Shown here: one piece after another, positions 36,129 to 44,443 of the stretch
How positions within the stretch are numbered: the first letter of the stretch is position 1
Layout: each line of letters starts with the position of its first letter
Assembly: GCA_902805915.1 (NCBI GenBank)
Contig: CADCUO010000067.1
Coordinates: 1 to 64,000 of the forward strand
Length of the DNA stretch: 64,000 nt
Source: an uncultured Propionibacteriaceae bacterium
GTDB lineage: Bacteria > Actinomycetota > Actinomycetes > Propionibacteriales > Propionibacteriaceae
Reading direction: 5' to 3'
Notes under the pieces: model-generated
Database searches by the model: none
Told to the model about the DNA's origin: nothing
What the model saw: the letters and a program-made list of their open reading frames with translations, nothing else
Translations under genes and position numbers: made by a program

Positions 36129-36578
36129 TCAGGCCTGAGCAACCAGCGTGACCGGCACGTGCGCGGTGACGGCGTCGTGCAGCTTAACCCCGACGGTGTG
36201 GGTCCCCAGATTGCGGATCGGCTTGCCAATCTCGACAGAACGCTTGTCCACCGAGGGACCGCCGGCCTTCTTGATGGCGCCGGAGATGTCAGCAGCCGTG
36301 ACGGCGCCGAACAGCTTGCCCGTGCTGCCGGCCCGAACCGGCAGCTCCACGGTCAGGCCCTCAATCTGCTGACGGACCTCTTGAGCATGGTCCAGACCGC
36401 GGATCTCTCGAGCATCCCGGCTGCGCTTGATGCCCTCGATCTGCTTCTCACCGCCGCGGCTCCAGCGGACGGCAAACCCACGCGGCACCAGGTAGTTCCG
36501 GCCGTAGCCGTCCTTCACCTCCACCACATCACCGGCCGTACCGAGGTTGTCGACGGCTGCAGTCAAAATGAGCTTCAT
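36129..36578 (-). CDS. rplI: 50S ribosomal protein L9
   Basis: The 149-residue protein begins MKLILTAAVDNLGTAGDVVE, the L9 N-terminal domain, with VKDGYGRNYLVPRGFAVRW. A long connecting helix and a C-terminal rRNA-binding domain (KLFGAVTAADISGAIKKAGG, LGTHTVGVKLHDAV) follow. It lies 17 bp after rpsR in the rpsF-ssb-rpsR-rplI cluster. dnaB, which often follows rplI, is instead at the right edge of this window. Confidence 0.97.
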   Translation of the reverse strand: MKLILTAAVDNLGTAGDVVEVKDGYGRNYLVPRGFAVRWSRGGEKQIEGIKRSRDAREIRGLDHAQEVRQQIEGLTVELPVRAGSTGKLFGAVTAADISGAIKKAGGPSVDKRSVEIGKPIRNLGTHTVGVKLHDAVTAHVPVTLVAQA

Positions 36579-36595
36579 ATCTCTGCCTTTCCGAC

Positions 36596-36832
36596 TCAGC
36601 GGGCCGTCGAGGCGTACGGCAACAGCGCAACCTCGCGAGCATTCTTGATGGCGATGGCGACCTTGCGCTGCTCCTGAACAGACAGCCCGGTCACCCGGCG
36701 GGCGCGAATCTTCCCGCGCTCGGAGATGAACTTCCGCAGGGTCGCGGTGTCCTTGTAGTCGATGTTCTGGCCGGCCTTGAGAGGGTTTGACTTCTTCTTG
36801 ACCTTGCGCTGAACAGGTGGGGAACTGGCCAT
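36596..36832 (-). CDS. rpsR: 30S ribosomal protein S18
   Basis: The 78-residue basic protein has the S18 core ([50 protein letters not shown]). It binds as a pair with S6 to the 16S rRNA platform. The usual zinc-binding Cys residues at the N-terminus are absent, so this is a Cys-minus paralogue; many actinobacteria use such forms when zinc is scarce, though here it sits in the main cluster. Confidence 0.96.
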   Translation of the reverse strand: MASSPPVQRKVKKKSNPLKAGQNIDYKDTATLRKFISERGKIRARRVTGLSVQEQRKVAIAIKNAREVALLPYASTAR

Positions 36833-36931
36833 TGTGGTGCTCCTTCCGAGCCCGGCCGGGACCTGTTTCCCGTGGCCGGAATGTGCCTTGGTTTGTCTAG
36901 TGAATGGAACGCGTCCGAATCCGCTGACGGA

Positions 36932-37477
36932 TCAGAACGGTGGCTCTTCGCTCTGGGGCGTCGCCCACGGGTCGGAACCGGAGGAACGAGGGCTGCTCTG
37001 GCCGCCACCGGAGTTGCCGGTCGCCCACGGATCATCTCCGAAGCCGCCGCCGCCACCGCCTTGGCCGCCACCGGCCGGACGGCCGCCGCCGCCGCCACCT
37101 TGACCGCCACCGCTGGTGGTCCGGGTGACCTTGGCCGTGGCGTACCGCAGCGCCGGTCCGATCTCGTCGACGTCGACCTCGAAGACCGTACGACGCTCAC
37201 CTTCGCGGGTCTCGTAGCTGCGGGACTTGAGCCGCCCGGAGACGATGACCCGCATCCCCTTCTGGAGGGACTCAGCAACGTTCTCAGCTGCCTGCCGCCA
37301 GACGGCGCAGTTGAGGAACATCGCCTCGCCGTCTTTCCATTCGTTCGACTGGCGGTCGAACGTACGAGGGGTCGAGGCCACAGTGAAGTTGGCCACGGCC
37401 GCACCCGAGGGGGTGAAGCGGAGCTCTGGATCGGCGGTGAGGTTGCCGACCAGGGTGATAGGGGTTTCGCCTGCCAT
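36932..37477 (-). CDS. ssb: Single-stranded DNA-binding protein
   Basis: The 181-residue protein has an N-terminal OB fold ([59 protein letters not shown]). A glycine-rich linker follows, then an acidic tip ending SEEPPF that binds partner proteins. Two [14 protein letters not shown] motifs in the linker are a recurrent actinobacterial feature. It lies between rpsF and rpsR as in most bacteria. Confidence 0.97.
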   Translation of the reverse strand: MAGETPITLVGNLTADPELRFTPSGAAVANFTVASTPRTFDRQSNEWKDGEAMFLNCAVWRQAAENVAESLQKGMRVIVSGRLKSRSYETREGERRTVFEVDVDEIGPALRYATAKVTRTTSGGGQGGGGGGRPAGGGQGGGGGGFGDDPWATGNSGGGQSSPRSSGSDPWATPQSEEPPF

Positions 37478-37599
37478 GTGGGTCTCCGTGATGAGCGTTG
37501 ATAGTGGGGTGGCCTTCGTTCCCGGAGGAGCGAACGCCGATGCGCCCTAGCGTGCCAGGAAGTGCTGACAGTAGGGCGGCCAGATCGCAGATCTGTGGA

Positions 37600-37890
37600 T
37601 CAGCGGAGGTCGGGACGGATTACCTTGGTCCGCATGATCGACTCGTTGATCGAGAACTGGCGGTCCAGCTCCGTCACATCGGCCGGTGCTGCGGTGAGGT
37701 CGATGACCGCGTAGATGCCCTCGGACTTCTTCTGGATCTCGTAGGCCAGCCGGCGACGACCCCATACCTCCAGGCTGTCAACCGTGCCTCCGCCCTTGGT
37801 GATGACGGTCAGGTACTGCTCGAGCGTCGGCTGTACCGTGCGCTCGTCGGTGTCGGGGTCCATGATGACCATGACTTCGTATTTTCGCAT
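37600..37890 (-). CDS. rpsF: 30S ribosomal protein S6
   Basis: The 96-residue protein begins [16 protein letters not shown] and contains [20 protein letters not shown] and the C-terminal [19 protein letters not shown] 37890 is preceded by AGAGGAGGTGGG. It is the first gene of the rpsF-ssb-rpsR-rplI cluster; a 122-bp gap separates it from ssb. Confidence 0.97.
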   Translation of the reverse strand: MRKYEVMVIMDPDTDERTVQPTLEQYLTVITKGGGTVDSLEVWGRRRLAYEIQKKSEGIYAVIDLTAAPADVTELDRQFSINESIMRTKVIRPDLR

Positions 37891-37919
37891 GCGCGAACCC
37901 ACCTCCTCTGGTCTTGGCG

Positions 37920-37940
37920 GCCATGGGACGTCCCCATGGC
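37920..37940 (-). promoter_or_regulatory. Hairpin in the rpsF leader
   Basis: GCCATGGG pairs with CCCATGGC around a 5-nt loop, 30-50 nt upstream of rpsF. rpsF leaders in many bacteria carry an S6:S18-binding autoregulatory structure; whether this hairpin is part of one is not clear from the sequence. Confidence 0.35.
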
Positions 37941-38077
37941 AGGAGGGCGAATGCTTGATCCGGACCGCTCTGCGGGCCCGCATCGGTTAGGCCGAGATCA
38001 TCTCGATGACCTCGCCAGCGAGCCAGGATACCGGCTGGATACGTCGTGAAGCGAATCCGGCCGAGCGCGCAGAGCGG

Positions 38078-39178
38078 CTACCAGCGGATCTGCTGCACCA
38101 ACGGGCAGCTGAAGGTAGCCCGGTTCTTCAGCCCGACCTGGTTGAGGTAGCCGAGGATGGTCCGGTAGGAGCCCACCAGCGACGTCTCGGTGTAGGCGAT
38201 GCCGTACTGGCGGCAGTGGTCACGGACGATCTGCTGCGCCCGCCACAGGTTGGGCCGGGGCATCATCGGGAAGAGGTGGTGCTCGACCTGGTTCTCGAGG
38301 CCACCCATGAAGAACCGGGTGATCGGGCCGCCGGAGATGTTGCGGGACATCAGCACCTGGCGGCGCAGGAAGTCCATCTTCACATCGGCGCCGACGATCG
38401 GCATCCCGATGTGGTTGGGGGCGAACGCGCCGCCCAGCAGGAACCCGAACACGGCCATCTGCACCCCGATGAACGCGGCCGCAAGACCGGGCGGAAGCAG
38501 CCAGAACATGACCGCCACATAGCTGACCAGCCGGAGGCTGAGAAACGTCAGCTCGAACGGGCGGTGCTTCACACCCCGGCCGCGGACCAGGTGCCTGATC
38601 GAGGACGCATGCAGGCTGAGGCCCTCTAGCAACAGCAGCGGCAGGAAGAAGTACCCCTGCTTGGTGACCAGCTTGGCCCCGATTCCGGTCCTGGCGTCGG
38701 CTGCCTCGACCGTGAACGCGACCGCACCGATGTCGATGTCCGGGTCTTTGCCGCGCCGGTTGGGGTTGGCGTGGTGGCGGCTGTGCTTGCTCATCCACCA
38801 GCCATAGCTGATGCCGACCAGCACGTTCGACATCACCCGACCGGTCCAGTCGTTCCACTGCGCTGACTTGAAGATCTGCCGGTGGGACGCCTCGTGGCCC
38901 AGAAATCCCAGCTGGGACAGCACCAGGCCGAACGCGGCCGCCAGCAGCAGCTGCCACCAGCTGTCACCGAGCAGCAGCACACCGGTCGCGATTCCACCAA
39001 GAGCCACGAGGGCCGCACCCAGTGAGATCCCGTAGAAGCCGTACCGCCGCTTCATCAGACCCGCCTGATGGATCTTCGCCGTGAGCTCGCGGTAGGTGTT
39101 CACGTACTGGCTCTGCGCCGGCAGGCGGCCCGCACGGGCGGTGCTACGGCTGGCATCCACAATCGACTGCTGTTCCAC
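38078..39178 (-). CDS. Membrane fatty-acid (acyl-CoA) desaturase
   Basis: The 366-residue protein has the three histidine boxes of di-iron desaturases (GHEASHRQ, HSRHHANPNR, ENQVEHHLFP) and hydrophobic pairs between them (YGISLGAALVALGGIATGVL, LLLAAAFGLVLSQLGFLG). It resembles the actinobacterial DesA3-type stearoyl-CoA delta-9 desaturase, which works with an oxidoreductase not encoded here. It is monocistronic, with a 200-bp divergent region toward endonuclease IV. Confidence 0.9.
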   Translation of the reverse strand: MEQQSIVDASRSTARAGRLPAQSQYVNTYRELTAKIHQAGLMKRRYGFYGISLGAALVALGGIATGVLLLGDSWWQLLLAAAFGLVLSQLGFLGHEASHRQIFKSAQWNDWTGRVMSNVLVGISYGWWMSKHSRHHANPNRRGKDPDIDIGAVAFTVEAADARTGIGAKLVTKQGYFFLPLLLLEGLSLHASSIRHLVRGRGVKHRPFELTFLSLRLVSYVAVMFWLLPPGLAAAFIGVQMAVFGFLLGGAFAPNHIGMPIVGADVKMDFLRRQVLMSRNISGGPITRFFMGGLENQVEHHLFPMMPRPNLWRAQQIVRDHCRQYGIAYTETSLVGSYRTILGYLNQVGLKNRATFSCPLVQQIRW

Positions 39179-39367
39179 GCTGGCCCCTCTGATTCATGCT
39201 GACCGACTTCACGGCGACCTTTTGTTGCCGGTCCCGATCCCGGGGCAACGATGCACCCACTTTACCGACCCGGTCCCAAATCGAGGCAATAGCGATCTGG
39301 AGGACTTATGCAAACAGCGACAGACACCCATATATCGACGGCGGGCTCGGACCAGCGGGCGTCCCGT

Positions 39368-39373
39368 TAAGGT
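39368..39373 (+). promoter_or_regulatory. -10 element of nfo, leaderless
   Basis: TAAGGT ends exactly 6 nt before ATG 39380; no SD is present. Confidence 0.6.
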
Positions 39374-39379
39374 CCATTC

Positions 39380-40189
39380 ATGACCTCAGACCTCGGACAG
39401 CTTCGCATCGGTGGCCATGGCGACCAGGTCGATCCCATCGGCGAGGCGCTGGAGCGGAGAGCGACCTTGGCCCAGTTCTTCCTGGGGGACCCACAGGGGT
39501 GGAAGGGCCCGGTGGTGCAGTACGCCGGTGGTGCGGCTGCCTTGCGTCAAGCCGCCGAGACCGCCGGTATCGCGTTGTACGTGCACGCCCCGTACGTGTT
39601 GAACGTGGCGACCAGCAACAACCGGATCCGCATCCCGAGCCGCAAGCTGCTGCAGCAGACTCTGACTGCAGCGGCCGAGATCGGAGCCGCCGGCGTCATC
39701 GTGCACGGTGGACATGTGCTGAAGAACGACGACCCGGCGGTCGGGTTCGAGAACTGGCGCAAGTGCATCGACCGGCTGGAGATCCCGATCCCATTGCTGA
39801 TCGAGAACACCGCTGGCGGCGACAACGCCATGGCCCGACAGCTGGAGCGGATCGACCGGTTGTGGGCAGCGATCTCCACTGTCGACAACGCCGACCGGGT
39901 CGGCTTCTGCCTGGACACCTGCCACGCCCACGCCGGTGGAGAGGAGCTGGGCGGTCTGGTCGAGCGGGTGCTCGCCATCACGGGCCGCATCGATCTGGTC
40001 CATGCCAACGACTCGCGCGACGGCTTCGACTCCGGAGCCGACCGGCACACCAACTTCGGTGAGGGACTCCTCGACGAGGACGCTCTGGTGGAGGTGGTCC
40101 GCAGCGCCGACGTCCCGGTCGTAGTCGAGACCCCGGGCGGCGCGGAGGGCCAAGGGGAGGACATCGCCTGGCTGCGGGACCGGATCTGA
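39380..40189 (+). CDS. nfo: Endonuclease IV (AP endonuclease)
   Basis: The 269-residue TIM-barrel enzyme cleaves DNA 5' of abasic sites. The metal-binding His/Glu/Asp motifs are visible in order: YVHAPYVLN, VIVHGGHVL, LLIENTAGG, GFCLDTCHAHAGG, LVHANDSRDGFDSGADRH and a final VVVETPGG. Length is normal for the family. It is transcribed from its own leaderless promoter and followed by a long inverted repeat. Confidence 0.93.
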   Translation: MTSDLGQLRIGGHGDQVDPIGEALERRATLAQFFLGDPQGWKGPVVQYAGGAAALRQAAETAGIALYVHAPYVLNVATSNNRIRIPSRKLLQQTLTAAAEIGAAGVIVHGGHVLKNDDPAVGFENWRKCIDRLEIPIPLLIENTAGGDNAMARQLERIDRLWAAISTVDNADRVGFCLDTCHAHAGGEELGGLVERVLAITGRIDLVHANDSRDGFDSGADRHTNFGEGLLDEDALVEVVRSADVPVVVETPGGAEGQGEDIAWLRDRI

Positions 40190-40208
40190 GCGGCTGGGCG
40201 GCGCCCGA

Positions 40209-40296
40209 ACCCAGGAATGTCACACCAGTTGGCGTGACCCACCCGATCCAGGCGCGACTCGAACGCGAGCCACTCACTGGTGTGACATTTCTGGGT
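40209..40296. repeat. 88-bp element bounded by 21-bp inverted repeats
   Basis: ACCCAGGAATGTCACACCAG plus T (40209-40229) is the inverse complement of the segment at 40276-40296 with one mismatch. The two arms enclose 46 bp. The arms are too far apart and too long for a simple terminator, and the whole looks like a miniature inverted-repeat element. It lies between nfo and the SDR gene. Other copies in the genome cannot be checked here. Confidence 0.6.
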
Positions 40297-40320
40297 GACT
40301 ACCGCCGTCATGGCCCCCGT

Positions 40321-40326
40321 TAGGGT
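40321..40326 (+). promoter_or_regulatory. -10 element of the SDR gene, leaderless
   Basis: TAGGGT ends exactly 6 nt before ATG 40333; no SD is present. Confidence 0.6.
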
Positions 40327-40332
40327 GTCGCC

Positions 40333-41106
40333 ATGGCAACAGCACTGGTCACCGGCGGCACTGCCGGCATTGGCGCGGCGTTCGCCCGCGCGTTCGCCGA
40401 GCGGGGGGACGACCTGGTTCTGGTGGCGCGGGACGTGGACCGGCTGCGGCAGGTGGCTGCCGAGCTGACCGAGCGCCACGGCGTCCGCGTCGAGGTGCTC
40501 GGGGCCGACCTTGCGCACCGCCAGGACACCGAGCGGGTGGCGGAGCGGCTGCGGAGCAGCACCTCCCCGGTCGACATCCTCGTCAACAATGCCGGTTTCG
40601 GTGTCCACGCCAAGCTGCTGGCCGAGGACACCACCCCGCATGAGCGGGCCTTTGATGTGATGTGCCGCGCCGTGTTGATCCTCAGCGCCGCAGCCGGGCG
40701 GAGCATGGCTCAGCGAGGGCGGGGCGCCATCATCAACGTCTCCAGCACGGCCGGTTACGTCACGCTGGGAGGCTACTCCGCCATCAAGGCATGGGTGACC
40801 TCTTACACCGAGGGCCTCGCCGTCGAGCTCGCCGGGAGCGGTGTCACGGCGACGGCGCTGTGCCCGGGCTGGGTCCGGACGGAGTTCCACCAGCGCGCCG
40901 GCATCGGAACCTCGAAGATCCCTGGGCCGCTCTGGCTGCAGGCGGACCACCTGGTGGCGGAGGCATTGCAGGACGTCGACGCAGGGAAGGTGATCTCGAT
41001 CCCCTCCAGGCGTTACCGGATGCTGATCTTCTGCGCCCGGCATGCACCAAGACCAGTCGTCCGGGGGCTCTCAGCGAAGATCTCCTCCAGTCGGCGGCAG
41101 GGGTGA
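40333..41106 (+). CDS. Short-chain dehydrogenase/reductase
   Basis: The 257-residue classical SDR has the cofactor motif VTGGTAGIGAAFARAFAERG, ILVNNAGFG, catalytic Ser in IINVSSTAGY and YSAIK with Tyr and Lys. The C-terminal part (RYRMLIFCARHAPRPVVRGL) looks membrane-associated, as in acyl-lipid or ketoreductase SDRs. It comes first in a run with an acyltransferase and an alkyl-DHAP-synthase-like gene, so reduction of an acyl- or alkyl-DHAP ketone is a plausible job (inference). Confidence 0.87.
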   Translation: MATALVTGGTAGIGAAFARAFAERGDDLVLVARDVDRLRQVAAELTERHGVRVEVLGADLAHRQDTERVAERLRSSTSPVDILVNNAGFGVHAKLLAEDTTPHERAFDVMCRAVLILSAAAGRSMAQRGRGAIINVSSTAGYVTLGGYSAIKAWVTSYTEGLAVELAGSGVTATALCPGWVRTEFHQRAGIGTSKIPGPLWLQADHLVAEALQDVDAGKVISIPSRRYRMLIFCARHAPRPVVRGLSAKISSSRRQG

Positions 41107-41123
41107 TCAGCCGAGCTAGGCAT

Positions 41124-41129
41124 TAAGGT
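41124..41129 (+). promoter_or_regulatory. -10 element of the acyltransferase gene, leaderless
   Basis: TAAGGT ends exactly 6 nt before GTG 41136, which also favours this GTG over the in-frame GTG at 41130. Confidence 0.55.
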
Positions 41130-41135
41130 GTGAAC

Positions 41136-41816
41136 GTGTCAAACCCCAGCCGCTACACCTCACCGGTCCACGCCAGTGCCCGGTTCGTGGCCCAGCGGCT
41201 GTTGCTGAAGCCGTTCGTCTGGTCGATCACCAACACCACCGTGCTCGGCCGGGAGAAGCTCAAGGATCTGTCCGGGCCCTTTGTGGTGGTGTCCAACCAC
41301 TCCAGCCACCTCGACGCTCCGCTCATCATCGGATCACTGCCGCGGCGGCTGTCCCGCTACGTCGCCGCTGGCGCCGCGGCCGACTACTTCTTCGACGTCT
41401 GGTGGCGCAGAGGGTTGACGGCGCTGTTCTTCAACGCCTTCCCGGTGGACCGTACCGGTCTCCGGGGTAAGCGGGGCATGGCGACGGGGCTGCTGGACGC
41501 AGGTGTCCCGCTGTTGCTGTTCCCCGAGGGCACCCGCTCCCGGACCGGTGAGATGGGCCAGTTCAAGCCCGGCGCCGCAGCCCTGTGCATCAGCCGCGAT
41601 GTCCCCTGCTTGCCGGTGGCGATCGTGGGGGCCGCCGAAGCCATGCCGCTCGGCAGAGCGCTCCCCCAGCGCGGCCGGCCGCCGATCTTCGTCACCTTCG
41701 GCGCCCCGATGACAGCCGAGGACGGCGAGACCGCGCTGCAGTTCTCGGACAGAATCGCCAAAGAAGTACGTGAGCTCGTCGACTACACCATGACCTACCG
41801 CGCGAACCACACCTGA
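41136..41816 (+). CDS. PlsC-type 1-acylglycerol-3-phosphate acyltransferase
   Basis: The 226-residue protein has the glycerol-phosphate acyltransferase motifs NHSSHLDAPLI (H-x4-D) and FPEGTRSRTGEMGQFKPGAA, plus AFPVDRT and PCLPVAIVGA. It esterifies a lyso-lipid or DHAP with a fatty acyl group. It lies 10 bp before the alkyl-DHAP-synthase-like gene, which should be cotranscribed. The start is set by the -10 spacing. Confidence 0.87.
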   Translation: MSNPSRYTSPVHASARFVAQRLLLKPFVWSITNTTVLGREKLKDLSGPFVVVSNHSSHLDAPLIIGSLPRRLSRYVAAGAAADYFFDVWWRRGLTALFFNAFPVDRTGLRGKRGMATGLLDAGVPLLLFPEGTRSRTGEMGQFKPGAAALCISRDVPCLPVAIVGAAEAMPLGRALPQRGRPPIFVTFGAPMTAEDGETALQFSDRIAKEVRELVDYTMTYRANHT

Positions 41817-41826
41817 AAGAGGACCG

Positions 41827-43494
41827 ATGGCGAACGTCAAGCACATGAAGTGGTGGGGCTGGGGAGTCGAAGGAGTCAGCTTCCATCACGACGACAAGCC
41901 ATATCTGGTGCCGTTCGTCAAGAAGGCCATCGGCGTGGACCTCAACGCTCCCGCGGACCCGCCGCTGGTGCTGGAGGACATGCCCATCCCGGACCCGATG
42001 ATCGGGGCAGACCTGCTGGCTGAGCTGACCAGTACGGTCGGGGCCGACAACATCGCCAGCGATGCGATGGACCGGATGGTGCACACGTACGGCAAGAGCA
42101 TCCGCGACCTGATCCGGCTGCGCGCCGGCGATATCCCGCGGATTCCCGACGTCGTGGTCTACCCGGCCGACGAGGCCGAGGTGCAGGCAGTGGTGGACAC
42201 CGTCGTAGCCGCCGACGCCGTGCTCATCCCCTTCGGTGGCGGCAGCAACATCGCCGGGTCACTGGAGGCACCCGCGGATGAGACCCGACCGGTCATCTCT
42301 GTTGACCTCGGCCGGCTGAACAAGGTGCTCGCCATCGATGAGGAGTCCGGTCTCGCCCGGATCCAGGCCGGCGCCCTCGGCCCCGACATGGAGGAGCAGC
42401 TGGGCAGCAAGGGCTGGACCCTCGGCCATTTCCCGGACAGCTTCACCCACAGCACCCTCGGTGGCTGGGTGGCGACCCGGTCGTCGGGGATGCAGTCGGA
42501 CAAGTACGGCGACATCGCCGACATCACCCGCGGCCTGCGGGTCGTCCAGCCCGGCAAGGTGCTGGTGGTACGAGCGCTGCCGAGCACCTCCACCGGTCCC
42601 AGTGTGCGGGAGATGATCTTGGGCAGCGAGGGGCGGCTCGGCGTGATCACCGAGGTCTCCGTCCAGGTGCACCGCATACCCGAGGAGCGGGTCATCCTGG
42701 GGTACTTCTTCCCGAGTTGGGAGGCGGGACTGGCGGCGATGCAGGAGATCTCCGCCAGCGACGCGACCACGTCCATCACCCGGGTCTCAGACGCCCGCGA
42801 GACCCAGTTCTCCTTCGCGACCCGCAAGAAGGGCAAGGGCCTCTCATCCCTGGTCAGCAGAGGTCTGATGAAGGTGCTGCAGCATCGGGGGTGGGACCTG
42901 AGTCAGATCTGCCTCTCCTTCATCGGGTACGAGGGCGGCAAGGCTCACGTGGCACGTAACAAGGCGATTGTGAAGTCGATCGTCAAGAGCCACGGTGGCA
43001 TCGTCGTCGGCAAGGGCCCCGGCGCCCTCTACGACCAGAAGAAGTTCGACATGCCATACATCCGCGACTACCTGCTGGTCCGCGGCGCCGCGGCTGACGT
43101 GTCCGAGACCGCAGCACCCTGGTCGCAGCTGCAGACCTTGTACACCAACACGGTGGCCGCGGTGAACCGCGCATATGACGATATCGGCACCAGCGGCTGG
43201 GTGATGTGCCATTTGTCGCACTCCTACCACTCCGGCGCCTGCCTGTACTTCACCTTCGCCTTCCGGCACGACGGTGTGGATCCGCTGGCCCAGTACGACG
43301 TGGTGAAGTCGGCGCTGCAGCAGTCCTTCGTGGACAATGCCGGCACGCTGTCCCATCACCACGCGGTCGGGGTTGAGCACGCGCCGTGGCTGGAGCAGGA
43401 CATCTCCGCTCCGGGCGTCCACATGATCAGCGGGCTGCTCAGCTCGGTCGACCCCAAGGCGAACTTCAACCCCGGAAAGATCATCGCGAAGTAG
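41827..43494 (+). CDS. FAD-binding alkyldihydroxyacetonephosphate synthase-like protein
   Basis: The 555-residue protein is a vanillyl-alcohol-oxidase-type flavoprotein. The FAD-binding part has VLIPFGGGSNIAGSL, HFPDSFTHSTLGGWVATRSS and GMQSDKYGDI, and the C-terminal part has SHHHAVGVEHAPW. These segments match the order of motifs in alkyl-DHAP synthase (AGPS), including the His cluster, rather than D-lactate dehydrogenase or glycolate oxidase. AGPS swaps the acyl chain of acyl-DHAP for a fatty alcohol, creating an ether bond. An acyltransferase and an SDR directly upstream complete the expected reaction set. The lipid product is not proven. Confidence 0.82.
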   Translation: MANVKHMKWWGWGVEGVSFHHDDKPYLVPFVKKAIGVDLNAPADPPLVLEDMPIPDPMIGADLLAELTSTVGADNIASDAMDRMVHTYGKSIRDLIRLRAGDIPRIPDVVVYPADEAEVQAVVDTVVAADAVLIPFGGGSNIAGSLEAPADETRPVISVDLGRLNKVLAIDEESGLARIQAGALGPDMEEQLGSKGWTLGHFPDSFTHSTLGGWVATRSSGMQSDKYGDIADITRGLRVVQPGKVLVVRALPSTSTGPSVREMILGSEGRLGVITEVSVQVHRIPEERVILGYFFPSWEAGLAAMQEISASDATTSITRVSDARETQFSFATRKKGKGLSSLVSRGLMKVLQHRGWDLSQICLSFIGYEGGKAHVARNKAIVKSIVKSHGGIVVGKGPGALYDQKKFDMPYIRDYLLVRGAAADVSETAAPWSQLQTLYTNTVAAVNRAYDDIGTSGWVMCHLSHSYHSGACLYFTFAFRHDGVDPLAQYDVVKSALQQSFVDNAGTLSHHHAVGVEHAPWLEQDISAPGVHMISGLLSSVDPKANFNPGKIIAK

Positions 43495-44395
43495 CGCTCC
43501 CGTGCAGGCTCGCCTCGGCGACCAGCGCGTCCAGCACCACCCGTACGGCACGGCGGGCCGCCCGGTCAGGGCGGAGCAGCGCCTCGACATGGCGGCCAGC
43601 TCGGATGTCGGTCAGGGGGACCAGCGCGAGGTGGCCCGCGGCGTGCTCGGCGCTGGTGTGCCGGGGCAGCAGCGCGACGCCATGCCCTCGAGCCACCAGC
43701 TTCTCGATCAACGGCAGATGGGTGGTGCGGCGGACAATGCGTACCGGCGAGCCGGTTCGGGCCGCGATCGCGGTCAGCACCCGGTCGATCGGGAAGTCCT
43801 CCGGCGGGGCGATCCAGTTCTCGGAGATGACGTCGGCGGGCGACAGGCTGGGCCGGTGGGCCAGCGGATGGTTCAGCGGCAGGGCCACGTCCAGTGGCTC
43901 GCGTAGTAGCGGCACTACCGTAAGCCCGGGCCCTCGCGGGCGTCGGTCGTCGGAGCGATGCGCCACCACGATGTCATGGTCCACGGTCAGGGCGGCGAAG
44001 TCGTCCTGGGAGACGTCTTGGTCCACCGTCTCCACGGTGATGGTGGGATGGTCGGCCAACCGGTCGAGCAGACCTGGCAGCAGCAGTTCGGCGGCGGAGT
44101 AGAACAACGAGATCCGTACCGTTCCTCCGACCTCTCCCAGGTACTCCTGCCACGCGGCTTCGGCGGCGGCGACGGCGGTCGCGATACCCAGCGAGGCCCG
44201 GACCAGCGCGTGGCCGGCATCGGTGAGCTGTACACCGCGACCGACACGCTCCACCAGCACGACTCCCGCCTCGCGTTGCAGGGCCTTCAGCTGCTGGGAC
44301 ACAGCACTTGGTGTGCGCCCGGTCGCATAGGCCACCTCGGTGACACTGCCGCGGTCGGCAAGCTCACGCAGCAGCGAGAGATGACCGACGTCCAT
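43481..44395 (-). CDS. LysR-family transcriptional regulator
   Basis: The 304-residue protein has an N-terminal winged helix (LLRELADRGSVTEVAYATGR, TPSAVSQQLKALQREAGVVL, VERVGRGVQLTDAG) and a periplasmic-binding-like effector domain. TAGGAT lies 6 nt before its ATG. It is divergent from the EamA transporter gene and probably controls it. Its 3' end overlaps the end of the AGPS-like gene by 14 bp in convergent orientation. Confidence 0.9.
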   Translation of the reverse strand: MDVGHLSLLRELADRGSVTEVAYATGRTPSAVSQQLKALQREAGVVLVERVGRGVQLTDAGHALVRASLGIATAVAAAEAAWQEYLGEVGGTVRISLFYSAAELLLPGLLDRLADHPTITVETVDQDVSQDDFAALTVDHDIVVAHRSDDRRPRGPGLTVVPLLREPLDVALPLNHPLAHRPSLSPADVISENWIAPPEDFPIDRVLTAIAARTGSPVRIVRRTTHLPLIEKLVARGHGVALLPRHTSAEHAAGHLALVPLTDIRAGRHVEALLRPDRAARRAVRVVLDALVAEASLHGSATSR

Positions 44396-44401
44396 GTAGC
44401 G

Positions 44402-44407
44402 ATCCTA
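44402..44407 (-). promoter_or_regulatory. -10 element of the LysR gene, leaderless
   Basis: TAGGAT on the minus strand ends exactly 6 nt before ATG 44395. Confidence 0.6.
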
Positions 44408-44443
44408 CGGTTATCCTTAAGTTCAATCCGGTTGTGCTTAACC

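Noticed and set aside
36596-36832. Missing Cys in S18 as evidence of a pseudogene
   Set aside because: Cys-minus S18 paralogues are known in actinobacteria and the rest of the protein is intact.
40209-40296. Simple Rho-independent terminator of nfo
   Set aside because: Arms are 46 bp apart and 21 bp long, unlike terminator hairpins in this window.
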